From Candidatus Methanofastidiosum methylothiophilum (lineage in GTDB: Archaea; Methanobacteriota_B; Thermococci; Methanofastidiosales; Methanofastidiosaceae): DNA of 16,166 bases. The notes under the pieces were generated by a model that was not told the origin of the DNA, did not search any database, and saw nothing but the letters and a program-made list of their open reading frames with translations. Below are positions 7,135 to 13,474 of the stretch, piece by piece; position 1 is the stretch's first letter; each line of letters starts with the position of its first letter. The position numbers and the translations under genes are program-made. Where the stretch lies: contig LNGD01000025.1 in NCBI GenBank assembly GCA_001587675.1, forward strand, positions 1-16,166, in the 5' to 3' direction.

Positions 7135-7689
7135 TTGAAAGAAATATACAACAGATTATTCCAGATGGCAATTGGTAAAGGTGCCACATCGGCAAAGATA
7201 ATTCCTATTCAAGATATTTCTGTTAATGAATGGGTTAGGCAAAAGTGTGAATTTGGCTGTAGGCTTTATGCAAAGCGTTTCACATGCCCTCCTTATGTTC
7301 AGCCAGTTAAAGAGACAAAGAAAAGACTAAAAGGATACAATACTGCCTTACTCGTCCAGTTCAAAGATTTAACTAACAGAATGCAGTGGAAAGAAATACA
7401 AAATATAATGTCCGACCTTGAACGGGAAGCTTTTTTGAATGGTCTTTACAAAGCATTTGCTTATACCGCTGGCTCTTGCAAATTATGTGATGTTTGTCCT
7501 GCAGAAGCGCTTGAAAAGGGAACAATGTTTGACAGGAAAAAATGTGTTAATATTAGAATAGCTAGACCTTCAATGGAAAGTGCCGGCATAGATGTATATC
7601 AGACTGCTAAAAATGCAGGTTATGAACTCAAAGTAGTTCCAAATGAAGATATGTGCTTCACAAGCTTTTGCTTATTGTTGCTAGAGTAA
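7135..7689 (+). CDS. DUF2284 predicted metal-binding protein
   Basis: The 184-residue cysteine-rich protein matches the DUF2284 family, whose members occur in methanogens and other anaerobes and are predicted to bind metal or an iron-sulfur cluster. Cysteines fall in two groups: Cys38, Cys42 and Cys51 (KCEFGC...FTCPPY), and Cys115, Cys118, Cys121 and Cys137 (CKLCDVCP...KKC), the latter ferredoxin-like. Two more lie near the C-terminus (Cys174, Cys179). No transmembrane segment is seen, so it is probably cytosolic. The biochemical role is not established. The start is TTG at 7135, close behind GTGAT and a TATA box; no ATG lies upstream in frame. Confidence 0.88.
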   Translation: MKEIYNRLFQMAIGKGATSAKIIPIQDISVNEWVRQKCEFGCRLYAKRFTCPPYVQPVKETKKRLKGYNTALLVQFKDLTNRMQWKEIQNIMSDLEREAFLNGLYKAFAYTAGSCKLCDVCPAEALEKGTMFDRKKCVNIRIARPSMESAGIDVYQTAKNAGYELKVVPNEDMCFTSFCLLLLE

Positions 7690-7860
7690 TCAGTCTTCGA
7701 TAGCGGTAATCTCACAATAAGTAACAATCTTATTTTTTCCATTTAATTGAAATTCTAAGAATTGAAATTCAATCCCTTCTTTAATGAACTTAGCAGCGGT
7801 ATTAATCGCTTCTTCTATATCTTTAGGATTGGTTTTATCATAATAATAATGGTTTTCTAT
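7690..7860 (-). CDS. 56-residue hypothetical protein with an ATA start
   Basis: An open frame of 56 codons ends in TGA at 7690-7692 and contains no ATG, GTG, TTG or CTG codon at all. Its first codon, directly after an in-frame TAA, is ATA (7858-7860). AGGGGAT, one base different from the strong Shine-Dalgarno AGGTGAT, lies upstream with six bases between GGGG and the ATA. The product would be small and acidic: ENHYYYDKTNPKDIEEAI at the N-terminus, a central helix, then strand-like EFQFLEFQL and KIVTYCEITAIED. The codon content looks genuinely coding. No family is recognised. The gene abuts the DUF2284 stop and is convergent with it. It shares the divergent promoter region with the DsrE-like gene. 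A dead 3' fragment of a longer gene is the main alternative. Confidence 0.45.
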   Translation of the reverse strand: MENHYYYDKTNPKDIEEAINTAAKFIKEGIEFQFLEFQLNGKNKIVTYCEITAIED

Positions 7861-7866
7861 TTAAAT

Positions 7867-7870
7867 CCCC
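7867..7870 (-). promoter_or_regulatory. Shine-Dalgarno-like GGGG before the ATA start
   Basis: Minus strand AGGGGATTTAA precedes ATA at 7860. Spacing is six bases, the same as at the well-formed Shine-Dalgarno of the PEGA gene. It supports translation of the 56-codon frame. Confidence 0.4.
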
Positions 7871-7977
7871 TGAAATATTAATATAAGTCTATAAATATTA
7901 ATTGGCCTAGGATTATTGTATTTACGGATTGATCAGACATTAATATATATTCTTGATAGTTATTTTTATACCAAAAA

Positions 7978-7988
7978 ATATATATAAT
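7978..7988 (+). promoter_or_regulatory. TATA box of the DsrE-like gene
   Basis: ATATATATAAT is expected to start transcription near 8005-8010. That is downstream of the GTG-like opening of the long frame and supports the internal ATG at 8019 as the true start. Confidence 0.5.
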
Positions 7989-8018
7989 AGAACATATTTG
8001 AAGAGTAGGGGTGAGAAC

Positions 8019-8366
8019 ATGAATAAGATAGCGATAGTTGCCTATTCAGGAGAAATTAATAATTTTGTTGATGCTTTAGAAACTGCTTTAGAAAAAGTCC
8101 ATAAAGGAGAAGAAGTAAAACTTATAATCGAGGGAGAAGCGACTCATTGCATAAAGGATATTTTAAATTCAAATAGCCCATATCGATTTTTGTATAATGA
8201 AATAAAAAATAGCGGCATTATAGATTGTATATGTGAAACATGCAGTAAACACAATGGTTTAGATACTTTTGCAAAAGTTGAAGGTTTTCAACTTAGAGGA
8301 GAGTCTTACGGCCATCCAAGTTTAATAAACTACAGCAGAAATGAATATGAATTAGTATTTTATTAA
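8019..8366 (+). CDS. DsrE-like small sulfur-relay-type protein
   Basis: The chosen ATG at 8019 gives 115 residues and is preceded by GGGGTGAG at 8008-8015, an excellent Shine-Dalgarno. The frame extends further left to 7953, but that segment (IFIPKNIYNR...) precedes the expected transcript start. The fold pattern fits the DsrE/DsrF family: an N-terminal strand KIAIVAYSG, helix NFVDALETALEKVHKG, strand EVKLIIEGEAT, a cysteine cluster at Cys70, Cys72 and Cys75 (DCICETCSKHNG), and a C-terminal GHPSLINYSRNEYELVFY. Relatives pass sulfur between proteins using a cysteine. The triple Cys cluster may bind metal or sulfur here, but that is inference. It is a single gene ended by a T8 run. Confidence 0.65.
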   Translation: MNKIAIVAYSGEINNFVDALETALEKVHKGEEVKLIIEGEATHCIKDILNSNSPYRFLYNEIKNSGIIDCICETCSKHNGLDTFAKVEGFQLRGESYGHPSLINYSRNEYELVFY

Positions 8367-8374
8367 TTTTTTTT
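8367..8374 (+). terminator. T8 terminator after the DsrE-like gene
   Basis: Eight T residues start immediately after the TAA stop, without a hairpin. Confidence 0.55.
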
Positions 8375-8484
8375 CTTTATATGAAAATTGTTCAAGTATA
8401 AAAACCTTTTAAATCTCTTGGCATATATTAAACATAAGTGATTAGATAAAAATAATTTTCGGCCATTGAAGACGGTGTGATCAA

Positions 8485-10071
8485 TTGATAGGACACTTAG
8501 ACATATCAAAAGAAAAGCTTATTGAAGAAATCAAGATGAAAGATCAGAAGATAGTCCAACTTGAAAAAATAAAAAATAGATTAGAGGAAGTTGAAGAAGA
8601 AAAAGATGTTCTGCTTGATCATCTAAAAGAGAGGGTAAAAGAATTAAATTGTCTTTATGATATAGCAAAAGTTAATGAAATTCCTAACATAACTCTTGAC
8701 CAGTTATTCCAGAAAGTTGTTGAGAAAATACCCCTTGGATGGAAATATCCAGAGATAGCATGCTCTAGGATTAAATTTGATGGTCAAGAGTTTAAAACAA
8801 TTAATTTTACTGAAACAGAATGGAAGTTAGAAGCGCCGATAAATCTATATAACGAACGAGTTGGCACACTTGAAGTATTTTATCTCGAAAAAAGACCAGA
8901 CCTTGAAGAAGGCCCTTTCCTTACTGCCGAGATTAAATTGATTATGGCTATAGCTGAAAGGATAGGTCATGTCATTGAGAGAAAATATTCAGAACAAGCT
9001 CTTTTAGAAAGCGAGCAGAAATTTAGAACTCTTTTCAATAGTGCCAGTGATGCTATATTTATTCATGAACTAGACGGAAAATTTATTGAAGCAAATCAAA
9101 TTGCATGCTCTCTTTTGGGATATGAACGGTCTGATCTTCTTAAGATGTCTCCTAAAGATATTCATCCTAAAGAATATGTGGAAATAATCGAAGAAATGTT
9201 TGAAGAACTTAAAAAAATGAATAACTACTGTTTTGAAACTGAAGTTATGACAAAGGATTCAAAAATGATCTCGATTGAAGTCAGTGCCAAGATTATTAAA
9301 CTAAAGAAAAAAACTGTTGTTTTAAGCATCGCAAGAGACATTACAGAAAGAAAACTTACAGAAGAAAAAATGAAGCGCCAGTTAATGAAATTTAATCTAG
9401 AGACTGGAAAGGTATACCTTGTAAAAGAATCAAAAAGATTAATTTCTATTGAGGCGTTTAATGATCTTTTAAAAGTGGGATATTCGGGCTATATCTTGAC
9501 AAGGTCAAGCGAGGAAGAATATACAAAGATAATAAAAGGAAATTTTAAGTATGTATGGATATCTGAAAAGGCGAGAAATGGTTCACTCCCTCCCAAATTT
9601 AATGAGATAGAAGATTATCTAGAGAAAATACCCAGAAAAAGCTTTGTTTTAATAGATAGAATAGATTATCTTATGGCTAAAAATAATTTTAATATTTTTT
9701 TATCATTTGTCCATCATTTAAGAGAGATATCATATCTTAAGGGAATAACAGTAATTATATCTGCAGACCCGGATTTATTAAGTGAAAAAGAAATAAAACT
9801 TATAGAAAAGGAAACAAATGACATATTTCCCCTAAAAAAGGAAGTTCTTCCAGAAAACATGATCCAAATACTTCAATTCATCTATGATAAGAATTTAACT
9901 GGAACAAAACCTACTTTCTCAGACATTGGGAAAGAAATAAAAATTACACGGCCAACTATTGGTAAACGATTGAATTATCTGGCATCTTCTCAATATTTGA
10001 TTGTCTCAATAAAAGGAAGAAACAAAGTTGTAGAATTAACACAAAAGGGACGGGAAGTTTTTTCGCCATAA
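8485..10071 (+). CDS. GAF-like / PAS / DUF835 / winged-helix sensor-regulator
   Basis: The 528-residue cytosolic protein has, in order: a coiled coil at about 8-55 (EEIKMKDQKIVQLEKIKNRL); a GAF-like domain at about 55-165 introduced by VKELNCLYDIAKV; a PAS domain at about 172-290 closing with ARDITERK; a DUF835 domain at about 305-445; and a C-terminal winged helix at about 465-525 (FSDIGKEIKITRPTIGKRL, then LIVSIKGRNKVVELT). DUF835 is an archaeal domain, often attached to PAS proteins, of unknown function. With sensing and DNA-binding parts in one chain it is probably a one-component transcriptional regulator; signal and targets are unknown. The start is TTG 8485, preceded by GGTGTGAT; no in-frame ATG fits better. 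The next gene begins 83 bases downstream. Confidence 0.88.
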   Translation: MIGHLDISKEKLIEEIKMKDQKIVQLEKIKNRLEEVEEEKDVLLDHLKERVKELNCLYDIAKVNEIPNITLDQLFQKVVEKIPLGWKYPEIACSRIKFDGQEFKTINFTETEWKLEAPINLYNERVGTLEVFYLEKRPDLEEGPFLTAEIKLIMAIAERIGHVIERKYSEQALLESEQKFRTLFNSASDAIFIHELDGKFIEANQIACSLLGYERSDLLKMSPKDIHPKEYVEIIEEMFEELKKMNNYCFETEVMTKDSKMISIEVSAKIIKLKKKTVVLSIARDITERKLTEEKMKRQLMKFNLETGKVYLVKESKRLISIEAFNDLLKVGYSGYILTRSSEEEYTKIIKGNFKYVWISEKARNGSLPPKFNEIEDYLEKIPRKSFVLIDRIDYLMAKNNFNIFLSFVHHLREISYLKGITVIISADPDLLSEKEIKLIEKETNDIFPLKKEVLPENMIQILQFIYDKNLTGTKPTFSDIGKEIKITRPTIGKRLNYLASSQYLIVSIKGRNKVVELTQKGREVFSP

Positions 10072-10073
10072 TT

Positions 10074-10120
10074 TTTACATGTTTTACATATTTTTTTACA
10101 AATACTTATACTTATGTAAA
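10074..10120. promoter_or_regulatory. TTTACAT repeats and inverted ATGTAAA around a promoter
   Basis: TTTACAT occurs at 10074-10080 and 10083-10089, TTTACA at 10095-10100, and the inverse ATGTAAA at 10114-10120. The first two copies are nine bases apart and the third twelve. The cluster flanks a TATA-like ACTTATAC at 10104-10111 that would start the zinc-finger transcript. It looks like a regulator binding site; the T7 run at 10091-10097 may also end the upstream sensor transcript. Confidence 0.35.
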
Positions 10121-10154
10121 GCTTAGTCTATTTGGACATAAAGGAGTGGATTAA

Positions 10155-10334
10155 ATGACCTCAATGGGCAAATGGATTTATGTATCTGAAGAGAAGGAAT
10201 GCAATAAATGTGGTGATACAACGCATACACATACCTGCTTAATTTGCGGCGATATATGCTGCGATGATTGCTGGAATGAAAAAACATCCACATGTTTTAA
10301 TTGCACACAAAAAGCATGGTGGAGAGATCTATAA
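10155..10334 (+). CDS. 59-residue cysteine-rich zinc-finger protein
   Basis: A complete small gene: ATG 10155 with GGAGTG six bases upstream, and TAA at 10332-10334. The product holds four cysteine pairs plus histidines: CNKC, HTHTC, CLIC, CCDDC and CFNC. This spacing suggests a cross-braced two-zinc module of the B-box/RING-like kind, with tryptophans on both sides (GKWIYV at the start, KAWWRDL at the end). No family can be named with confidence. It is probably cytosolic and mediates protein or nucleic-acid contacts. It follows the DUF835 sensor in the same direction with its own promoter, within a cluster of TTTACAT repeats, so it may respond to that regulator. Confidence 0.75.
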   Translation: MTSMGKWIYVSEEKECNKCGDTTHTHTCLICGDICCDDCWNEKTSTCFNCTQKAWWRDL

Positions 10335-10356
10335 TAATTAAATCATAATATAGGTA

Positions 10357-10438
10357 TAGGCTTAAGGACTAGCCATCTATGCCTCCCCATAGTCCCGATG
10401 AGAATCGATAAGATTTGAGGGACTACTCAAACTTTTTT
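10357..10438 (+). ncRNA. Candidate structured RNA with terminator
   Basis: This stretch, less AT-rich than its surroundings, lies between the zinc-finger gene and the convergent PEGA gene. It can form GGACTA/TAGTCC (10366-10371 with 10390-10395), or alternatively GGCT/AGCC (10359-10362 with 10371-10374). A CGAT-GAGA-ATCG hairpin with a GNRA loop follows (10396-10407), then TTTGAG-GGACTA-CTCAAA (10414-10431) followed by T6. The terminal loop repeats GGACTA, so TAGTCC could pair with either copy. It may be a 3' untranslated element of the zinc-finger mRNA or an independent small RNA. No known riboswitch or RNA family is recognised. Confidence 0.35.
10414..10438 (+). terminator. Hairpin plus T6 terminator
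   Basis: A perfect 6-bp stem TTTGAG/CTCAAA with loop GGACTA is followed after one C by TTTTTT (10433-10438). It would end the zinc-finger transcript. Confidence 0.5.
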
Positions 10439-10465
10439 AATAAATTGATAAAATAAAAAAATATT

Positions 10466-11551
10466 TTATTTAAATAGAATAGGTTTTAATGTTGCATCAA
10501 CGTATGTTACGCCATCTGCTTTTACAAAGACTCTCTTTGTCAATGACTCATATCCATCCTTATAGAAGGTAAGAGTGCAGTAACCAGTTTCTATTCTGTC
10601 TAATAAGTAAGGAGTCCTTATTGTTTCACCAACATACATTCCATTTGCTGTTTGTATGCTTACAGTTGCACCCAATGGATCAGAATATATACTAAGTGAT
10701 CCATGAAGATCTTCAGGTATCAAAGTAGCTTGCACATACGTTGTCTCTCCTGCGTCCACGTCAATTGTAGTTGACCAAGTCTGGTAACCGTCCATTGCAA
10801 TTTGAACAACGTGATGTCCAGGAGTTAGGTCAGTAATAGTATCAGGTGTTGTCCTAAAGGTTCCCCACCACTGCCCATCAAGACCTATGTTGGCGCCAGA
10901 GGGAGAAGATGTGATATATATTGCTCCTTTTGTTTCAATTGGGGTTAATATCGCATTTACAACAGCGTTTTGACCAGGTGTTACTTTAATATTTGAAGAC
11001 CAATCGTGATATCCGTTCATTGAAATTGTGACAGAGCTTATCCCAACTGGAACGTTTGTGTAGGTATAAGGAGTTTTAAGTGATGGTCCAACGTATAATC
11101 CCGCGGGTGTTATTAATTGAATTATTGCACCTGTTGGTTGTGAAGTTACAGTTATTGAACCTGTAGCATTGGGATTATATGTGGGTGTTAGACTTCCATA
11201 AACATATTCGTTCTCCCCAGCCCTTACATATACTTGAGTGGTCCAATCCTGATATCCGCCCATTGATAACGTCACAGTAGACCAGCCAGGTGTAATGTTA
11301 GTAAAGGTGTATGGCGTAGATTGCATAGGGCCAACGTACATCCCATCAGGAGTTTGTAAAGCTATAGTTGCACCGTTAGGGTTTGATGTTACAGTAATGC
11401 TTCCATACAGATACTGAGGGGGCAAAACAGCGAACAATGGCGATGCAAAAATTGCAAGTATCAATGCTATGCTAACTAAAGACGTTACTGCAATTCTTTT
11501 TCTAGAACTAGTTAATTTCTTTATATTTTCTTTAAATTTTACTTTTTCCAT
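10466..11551 (-). CDS. Membrane-anchored or secreted protein with four PEGA repeats
   Basis: The 361-residue protein opens with a basic stretch and a hydrophobic segment at about 20-43 (signal peptide or membrane anchor). The rest is four PEGA repeats at about 49-123, 130-204, 208-279 and 283-357. Each begins with a strand ending in (S/D)PxGA, passes a (M/L)YVG-(x)3-TP turn, and ends with GYxxW followed by a (T/Y)VxATLxP-type strand. Repeat 4 lacks the Trp (GYESL). PEGA repeats are beta-sandwich surface modules in archaeal S-layer and cell-envelope proteins, so an extracellular structural or adhesive role is likely. ATG 11551 has AGGAGG at six bases, the best Shine-Dalgarno in the window, and a TATA box at 11588-11596. 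High expression is therefore plausible. Confidence 0.9.
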   Translation of the reverse strand: MEKVKFKENIKKLTSSRKRIAVTSLVSIALILAIFASPLFAVLPPQYLYGSITVTSNPNGATIALQTPDGMYVGPMQSTPYTFTNITPGWSTVTLSMGGYQDWTTQVYVRAGENEYVYGSLTPTYNPNATGSITVTSQPTGAIIQLITPAGLYVGPSLKTPYTYTNVPVGISSVTISMNGYHDWSSNIKVTPGQNAVVNAILTPIETKGAIYITSSPSGANIGLDGQWWGTFRTTPDTITDLTPGHHVVQIAMDGYQTWSTTIDVDAGETTYVQATLIPEDLHGSLSIYSDPLGATVSIQTANGMYVGETIRTPYLLDRIETGYCTLTFYKDGYESLTKRVFVKADGVTYVDATLKPILFK

Positions 11552-11587
11552 TTAAAACCTCCTTACCATAATTGGAAAAAATAATTA

Positions 11588-11596
11588 TTTATAAAT
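11588..11596 (-). promoter_or_regulatory. TATA box of the PEGA gene
   Basis: Minus strand ATTTATAAA lies about 40 bases before the ATG. It gives a short leader that retains AGGAGG at 11558-11563. Confidence 0.5.
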
Positions 11597-11747
11597 CTTT
11601 TTATTATTTTTGGAAATTTCGCAAATAATTTAAAATAAACTCTAAAAAATCTTATTAAATACACAAAACTATAAAAATAATATAAATAGATATCTATTAA
11701 CAGCAAAAAAATAATTAAATCATAAAAGAGAGAAGCCCTTCAGCAAA

Positions 11748-11759
11748 ATTTAAATATTT
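11748..11759 (+). promoter_or_regulatory. TATA box of the first ATP-cone gene
   Basis: AATTTAAATATT is centred about 27 bases before the ATG at 11781, so the transcript would begin at or within a few bases of the start codon (leaderless). Confidence 0.45.
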
Positions 11760-11780
11760 TAATGCGTATAATAAGGGCGT

Positions 11781-12056
11781 ATGACATACATAATAAAGAG
11801 GGATGGAAGGATAGAAAGATTCGATGAAGAAAAGCTAAAGAGCTCGATTATGGCAGCTGCAAGAGAAGCTGGGCTTCTTGATAAAAGATGGGTATCTGCA
11901 ATCATCCAAATGGTGGCGGCCAATGCTATTGCATATGCAAGAGGACAAAGGTCAGTTAAATCTCAAACACTTGCTGAAATGATCCTAGAAGAGCTAGATA
12001 ATCAGGGAGGACAAATATCTAATGCTTGGAGAGCTTATTCTAAACCAAGACCATAA
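11781..12056 (+). CDS. Free-standing ATP-cone protein
   Basis: The 91-residue protein is essentially one ATP-cone domain. It has the opening IIKRDGRIERFDEEKL at 4-19, the SIMAAAREAGL helix, a middle helix, a SQTLAEMILEEL segment, and a last helix ISNAWRAY that corresponds to the 'VAY.RFASVYR' end of canonical cones. ATP-cones normally sit at the N-terminus of ribonucleotide reductases or C-terminal in the NrdR repressor and sense ATP/dATP. Here no catalytic or zinc-ribbon domain is attached and no nrd gene is nearby. The nucleotide-binding KRDG motif is intact, so it may be a nucleotide sensor acting on a partner. It ends in KPRP, like its neighbour. ATG 11781 is probably leaderless. A paralogue follows 84 bases downstream with its own promoter. 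Confidence 0.85.
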   Translation: MTYIIKRDGRIERFDEEKLKSSIMAAAREAGLLDKRWVSAIIQMVAANAIAYARGQRSVKSQTLAEMILEELDNQGGQISNAWRAYSKPRP

Positions 12057-12074
12057 AATCTTACTTAATTATTA

Positions 12075-12088
12075 TATTTTCTTTTTTT
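12075..12088 (+). terminator. T-rich terminator between the ATP-cone genes
   Basis: TTTTCTTTTTTT lies about 20 bases after the first ATP-cone stop and before the TATA box of the second gene, so the two are probably separately transcribed. Confidence 0.45.
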
Positions 12089-12111
12089 AGCACTTTATTA
12101 GCTAGGTAATC

Positions 12112-12124
12112 TTAAATATATAAA
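12112..12124 (+). promoter_or_regulatory. TATA box of the second ATP-cone gene
   Basis: TTAAATATATAAA is centred about 23 bases before ATG 12141, again fitting a leaderless or nearly leaderless transcript. Confidence 0.5.
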
Positions 12125-12140
12125 GATAAATATGTAATGT

Positions 12141-12713
12141 ATGACATACGTTATTAGAAGCAACGGGAAAAGAGAAGAATTTAACGAAGAAAAGCTTTTG
12201 GCATCAATCATGAGAGCTGCATCTAATGCAGGTTTATTGGAGGATCCAAGAATACAAGCTATGATTAAAAACGCTATATCAAACACAGTTTCTTATGCCC
12301 AGGATAAAGATGAAATCCAATCGAAAACATTAAAGAACACCATATTGAGCCAATTGATAAAAATAGGCATACAAATGGCAATTCAGAAATTTGGAGCTAG
12401 TCAATCAAATGACGATATTTTAACAGAACTATTAAATGCAGGATTAGAAATGCCCTCCAAAAGATCTAGGGCTAATATATCAGAAGATGTTTTAAGTGAA
12501 ATACTTAACAATGTACTGGATATGTATTCTGGAAATTCAAATAGTTATCAATCCAACGACATTCTAAGTGAACTTTTAGGAGCAGGTCCACAAACTTCTT
12601 ATAGAAAATCAAATGTTGCTAATGATGATTTAAGTGACCTATTGGAAACTGGAATGAAACTTGCTAACGCTTGGATGGAATACAACAAAACATCTGGAAA
12701 ACCAAGGCCTTAA
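12141..12713 (+). CDS. ATP-cone protein interrupted by four short helical repeats
   Basis: The 190-residue paralogue of the upstream protein keeps the N-terminal cone (MTYVIRSNGKREEFNEEKL, then ASIMRAASNAGL) up to about residue 80, and the C-terminal helix ANAWMEYNK...KPRP at 175-190. Between them lies an insertion of about 95 residues. It carries four repeats of the form N-D-(D)-I/V/L-L-S/T-E-L/I-L-x-x-G at about 90-104, 113-129, 139-149 and 161-174. They are amphipathic, acidic-leucine helices that could bind a partner or self-associate. The nucleotide motif KRDG of the paralogue is RSNG here, so nucleotide binding may be weakened. The function is unknown; a regulatory or adaptor role is inference. 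Its stop lies 17 bases from the convergent transporter operon. Confidence 0.8.
   Translation: MTYVIRSNGKREEFNEEKLLASIMRAASNAGLLEDPRIQAMIKNAISNTVSYAQDKDEIQSKTLKNTILSQLIKIGIQMAIQKFGASQSNDDILTELLNAGLEMPSKRSRANISEDVLSEILNNVLDMYSGNSNSYQSNDILSELLGAGPQTSYRKSNVANDDLSDLLETGMKLANAWMEYNKTSGKPRP
12408..12662 (+). repeat. Four NDDILSELL-type protein repeats
   Basis: The units, read in translation, are NDDILTELLNAGLEM, SEDVLSEILNNVLDMY, NDILSELLGAG and NDDLSDLLETGMKL. They are separated by short Ser/Asn/Lys-rich linkers. They are diverged at the nucleotide level, so this is an old or selected repeat. Confidence 0.7.
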
Positions 12714-12730
12714 ATTTATTTAAAAATATT

Positions 12731-13474
12731 CTATTTTTCTTTGTTTAAGTAAAATTCTCTAAATTTATTTGTGCTCCCACTGAATACAACTGAGCCCTTA
12801 TCAAGATATATTATATGACTAGCCATAAATTCTATTAAAGGGATATTATGTGAGATCAATAAATAACCTAAATTTCTTTTTATCTGTAGATTACGTAAAA
12901 GTTGAATAATTTGTGCTTGGACAGCAATATCAAGGGCAGAAGTTGGCTCATCTAGAATTATATATTCAGGATTTAACAATAGTATTCTAGCCAATGCCAC
13001 TCTTTGATTTTGGCCCCCTGAAATCTGATGTGGATACCTACATAAAATATCTGGGGAAAGACCTACAATATCGAGCAATTCGAGGATTTTAGAATCAATG
13101 TCAGAAATTTTAACTCCAACTAAAATTGCAGTTTCATAAAGAGATTTTGCTATTGTCTTTTTGGGATTTAAAGAGCCTTGGGTATCTTGGAATAACATTT
13201 GTATTTTCTTTAGAGCTTTAGACCTTTCTTCTTTTTTTGAATCCCAAATATCAATATTATTGATAAAGATTTTACCTGATGTAGGCGTTTCAAGTCCCAT
13301 CATTATTTTTGCAAGAGTAGTTTTTCCTACACCTGAAGGCCCTAAAAGTCCAATAGTTTTTCCTCTGTCTAATTTAAGGCATAGGTCATTCAAGATGCAT
13401 TCATATTTTTTATTGAATATGCCATATCCATATGATTTTGATATATGATCAACTATTACTGAAATAGATAACAC
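12731..13474 (-). CDS. Peptide ABC transporter ATP-binding protein (DppF/OppF-like, short)
   Basis: The 247-residue ABC ATPase has Walker A GPSGVGKTT (45-53), Q-loop Gln96 in MLFQD, signature ISGGQNQRVALAR (151-163), Walker B YIILDEP (171-177) with D-loop SALD, and switch His209 in ISHN. It is most like the second ATPase of dipeptide/oligopeptide (or nickel-peptide) importers. It ends soon after the ATPase core and lacks the Cys-rich oligopeptide C-terminal extension found in its partner. The frame opens at GTG 13474, overlapping the upstream gene by 19 bases. However, the clear Shine-Dalgarno GAGGTG at 13472-13477 includes that GTG, so real initiation may occur at ATT 13465, six bases after it. 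It is the last gene of the operon. Confidence 0.87.
   Translation of the reverse strand: MLSISVIVDHISKSYGYGIFNKKYECILNDLCLKLDRGKTIGLLGPSGVGKTTLAKIMMGLETPTSGKIFINNIDIWDSKKEERSKALKKIQMLFQDTQGSLNPKKTIAKSLYETAILVGVKISDIDSKILELLDIVGLSPDILCRYPHQISGGQNQRVALARILLLNPEYIILDEPTSALDIAVQAQIIQLLRNLQIKRNLGYLLISHNIPLIEFMASHIIYLDKGSVVFSGSTNKFREFYLNKEK

Noticed and set aside
7953..8018. N-terminal extension of the DsrE-like frame
   Set aside because: The predicted TATA box lies inside it and a strong Shine-Dalgarno precedes ATG 8019, so the extension is probably not translated.
10357..10438. Known riboswitch or box C/D RNA
   Set aside because: A CGATGAG segment recalls a C box, but no paired D box with a guide is evident, and the elements do not match cobalamin, fluoride or cyclic-di-GMP riboswitch cores as far as can be judged by eye.
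10466..11551. DNA tandem repeat in the PEGA gene
   Set aside because: The four units are protein-level repeats, diverged in nucleotide sequence; they are ordinary PEGA domains, not a recent DNA repeat.
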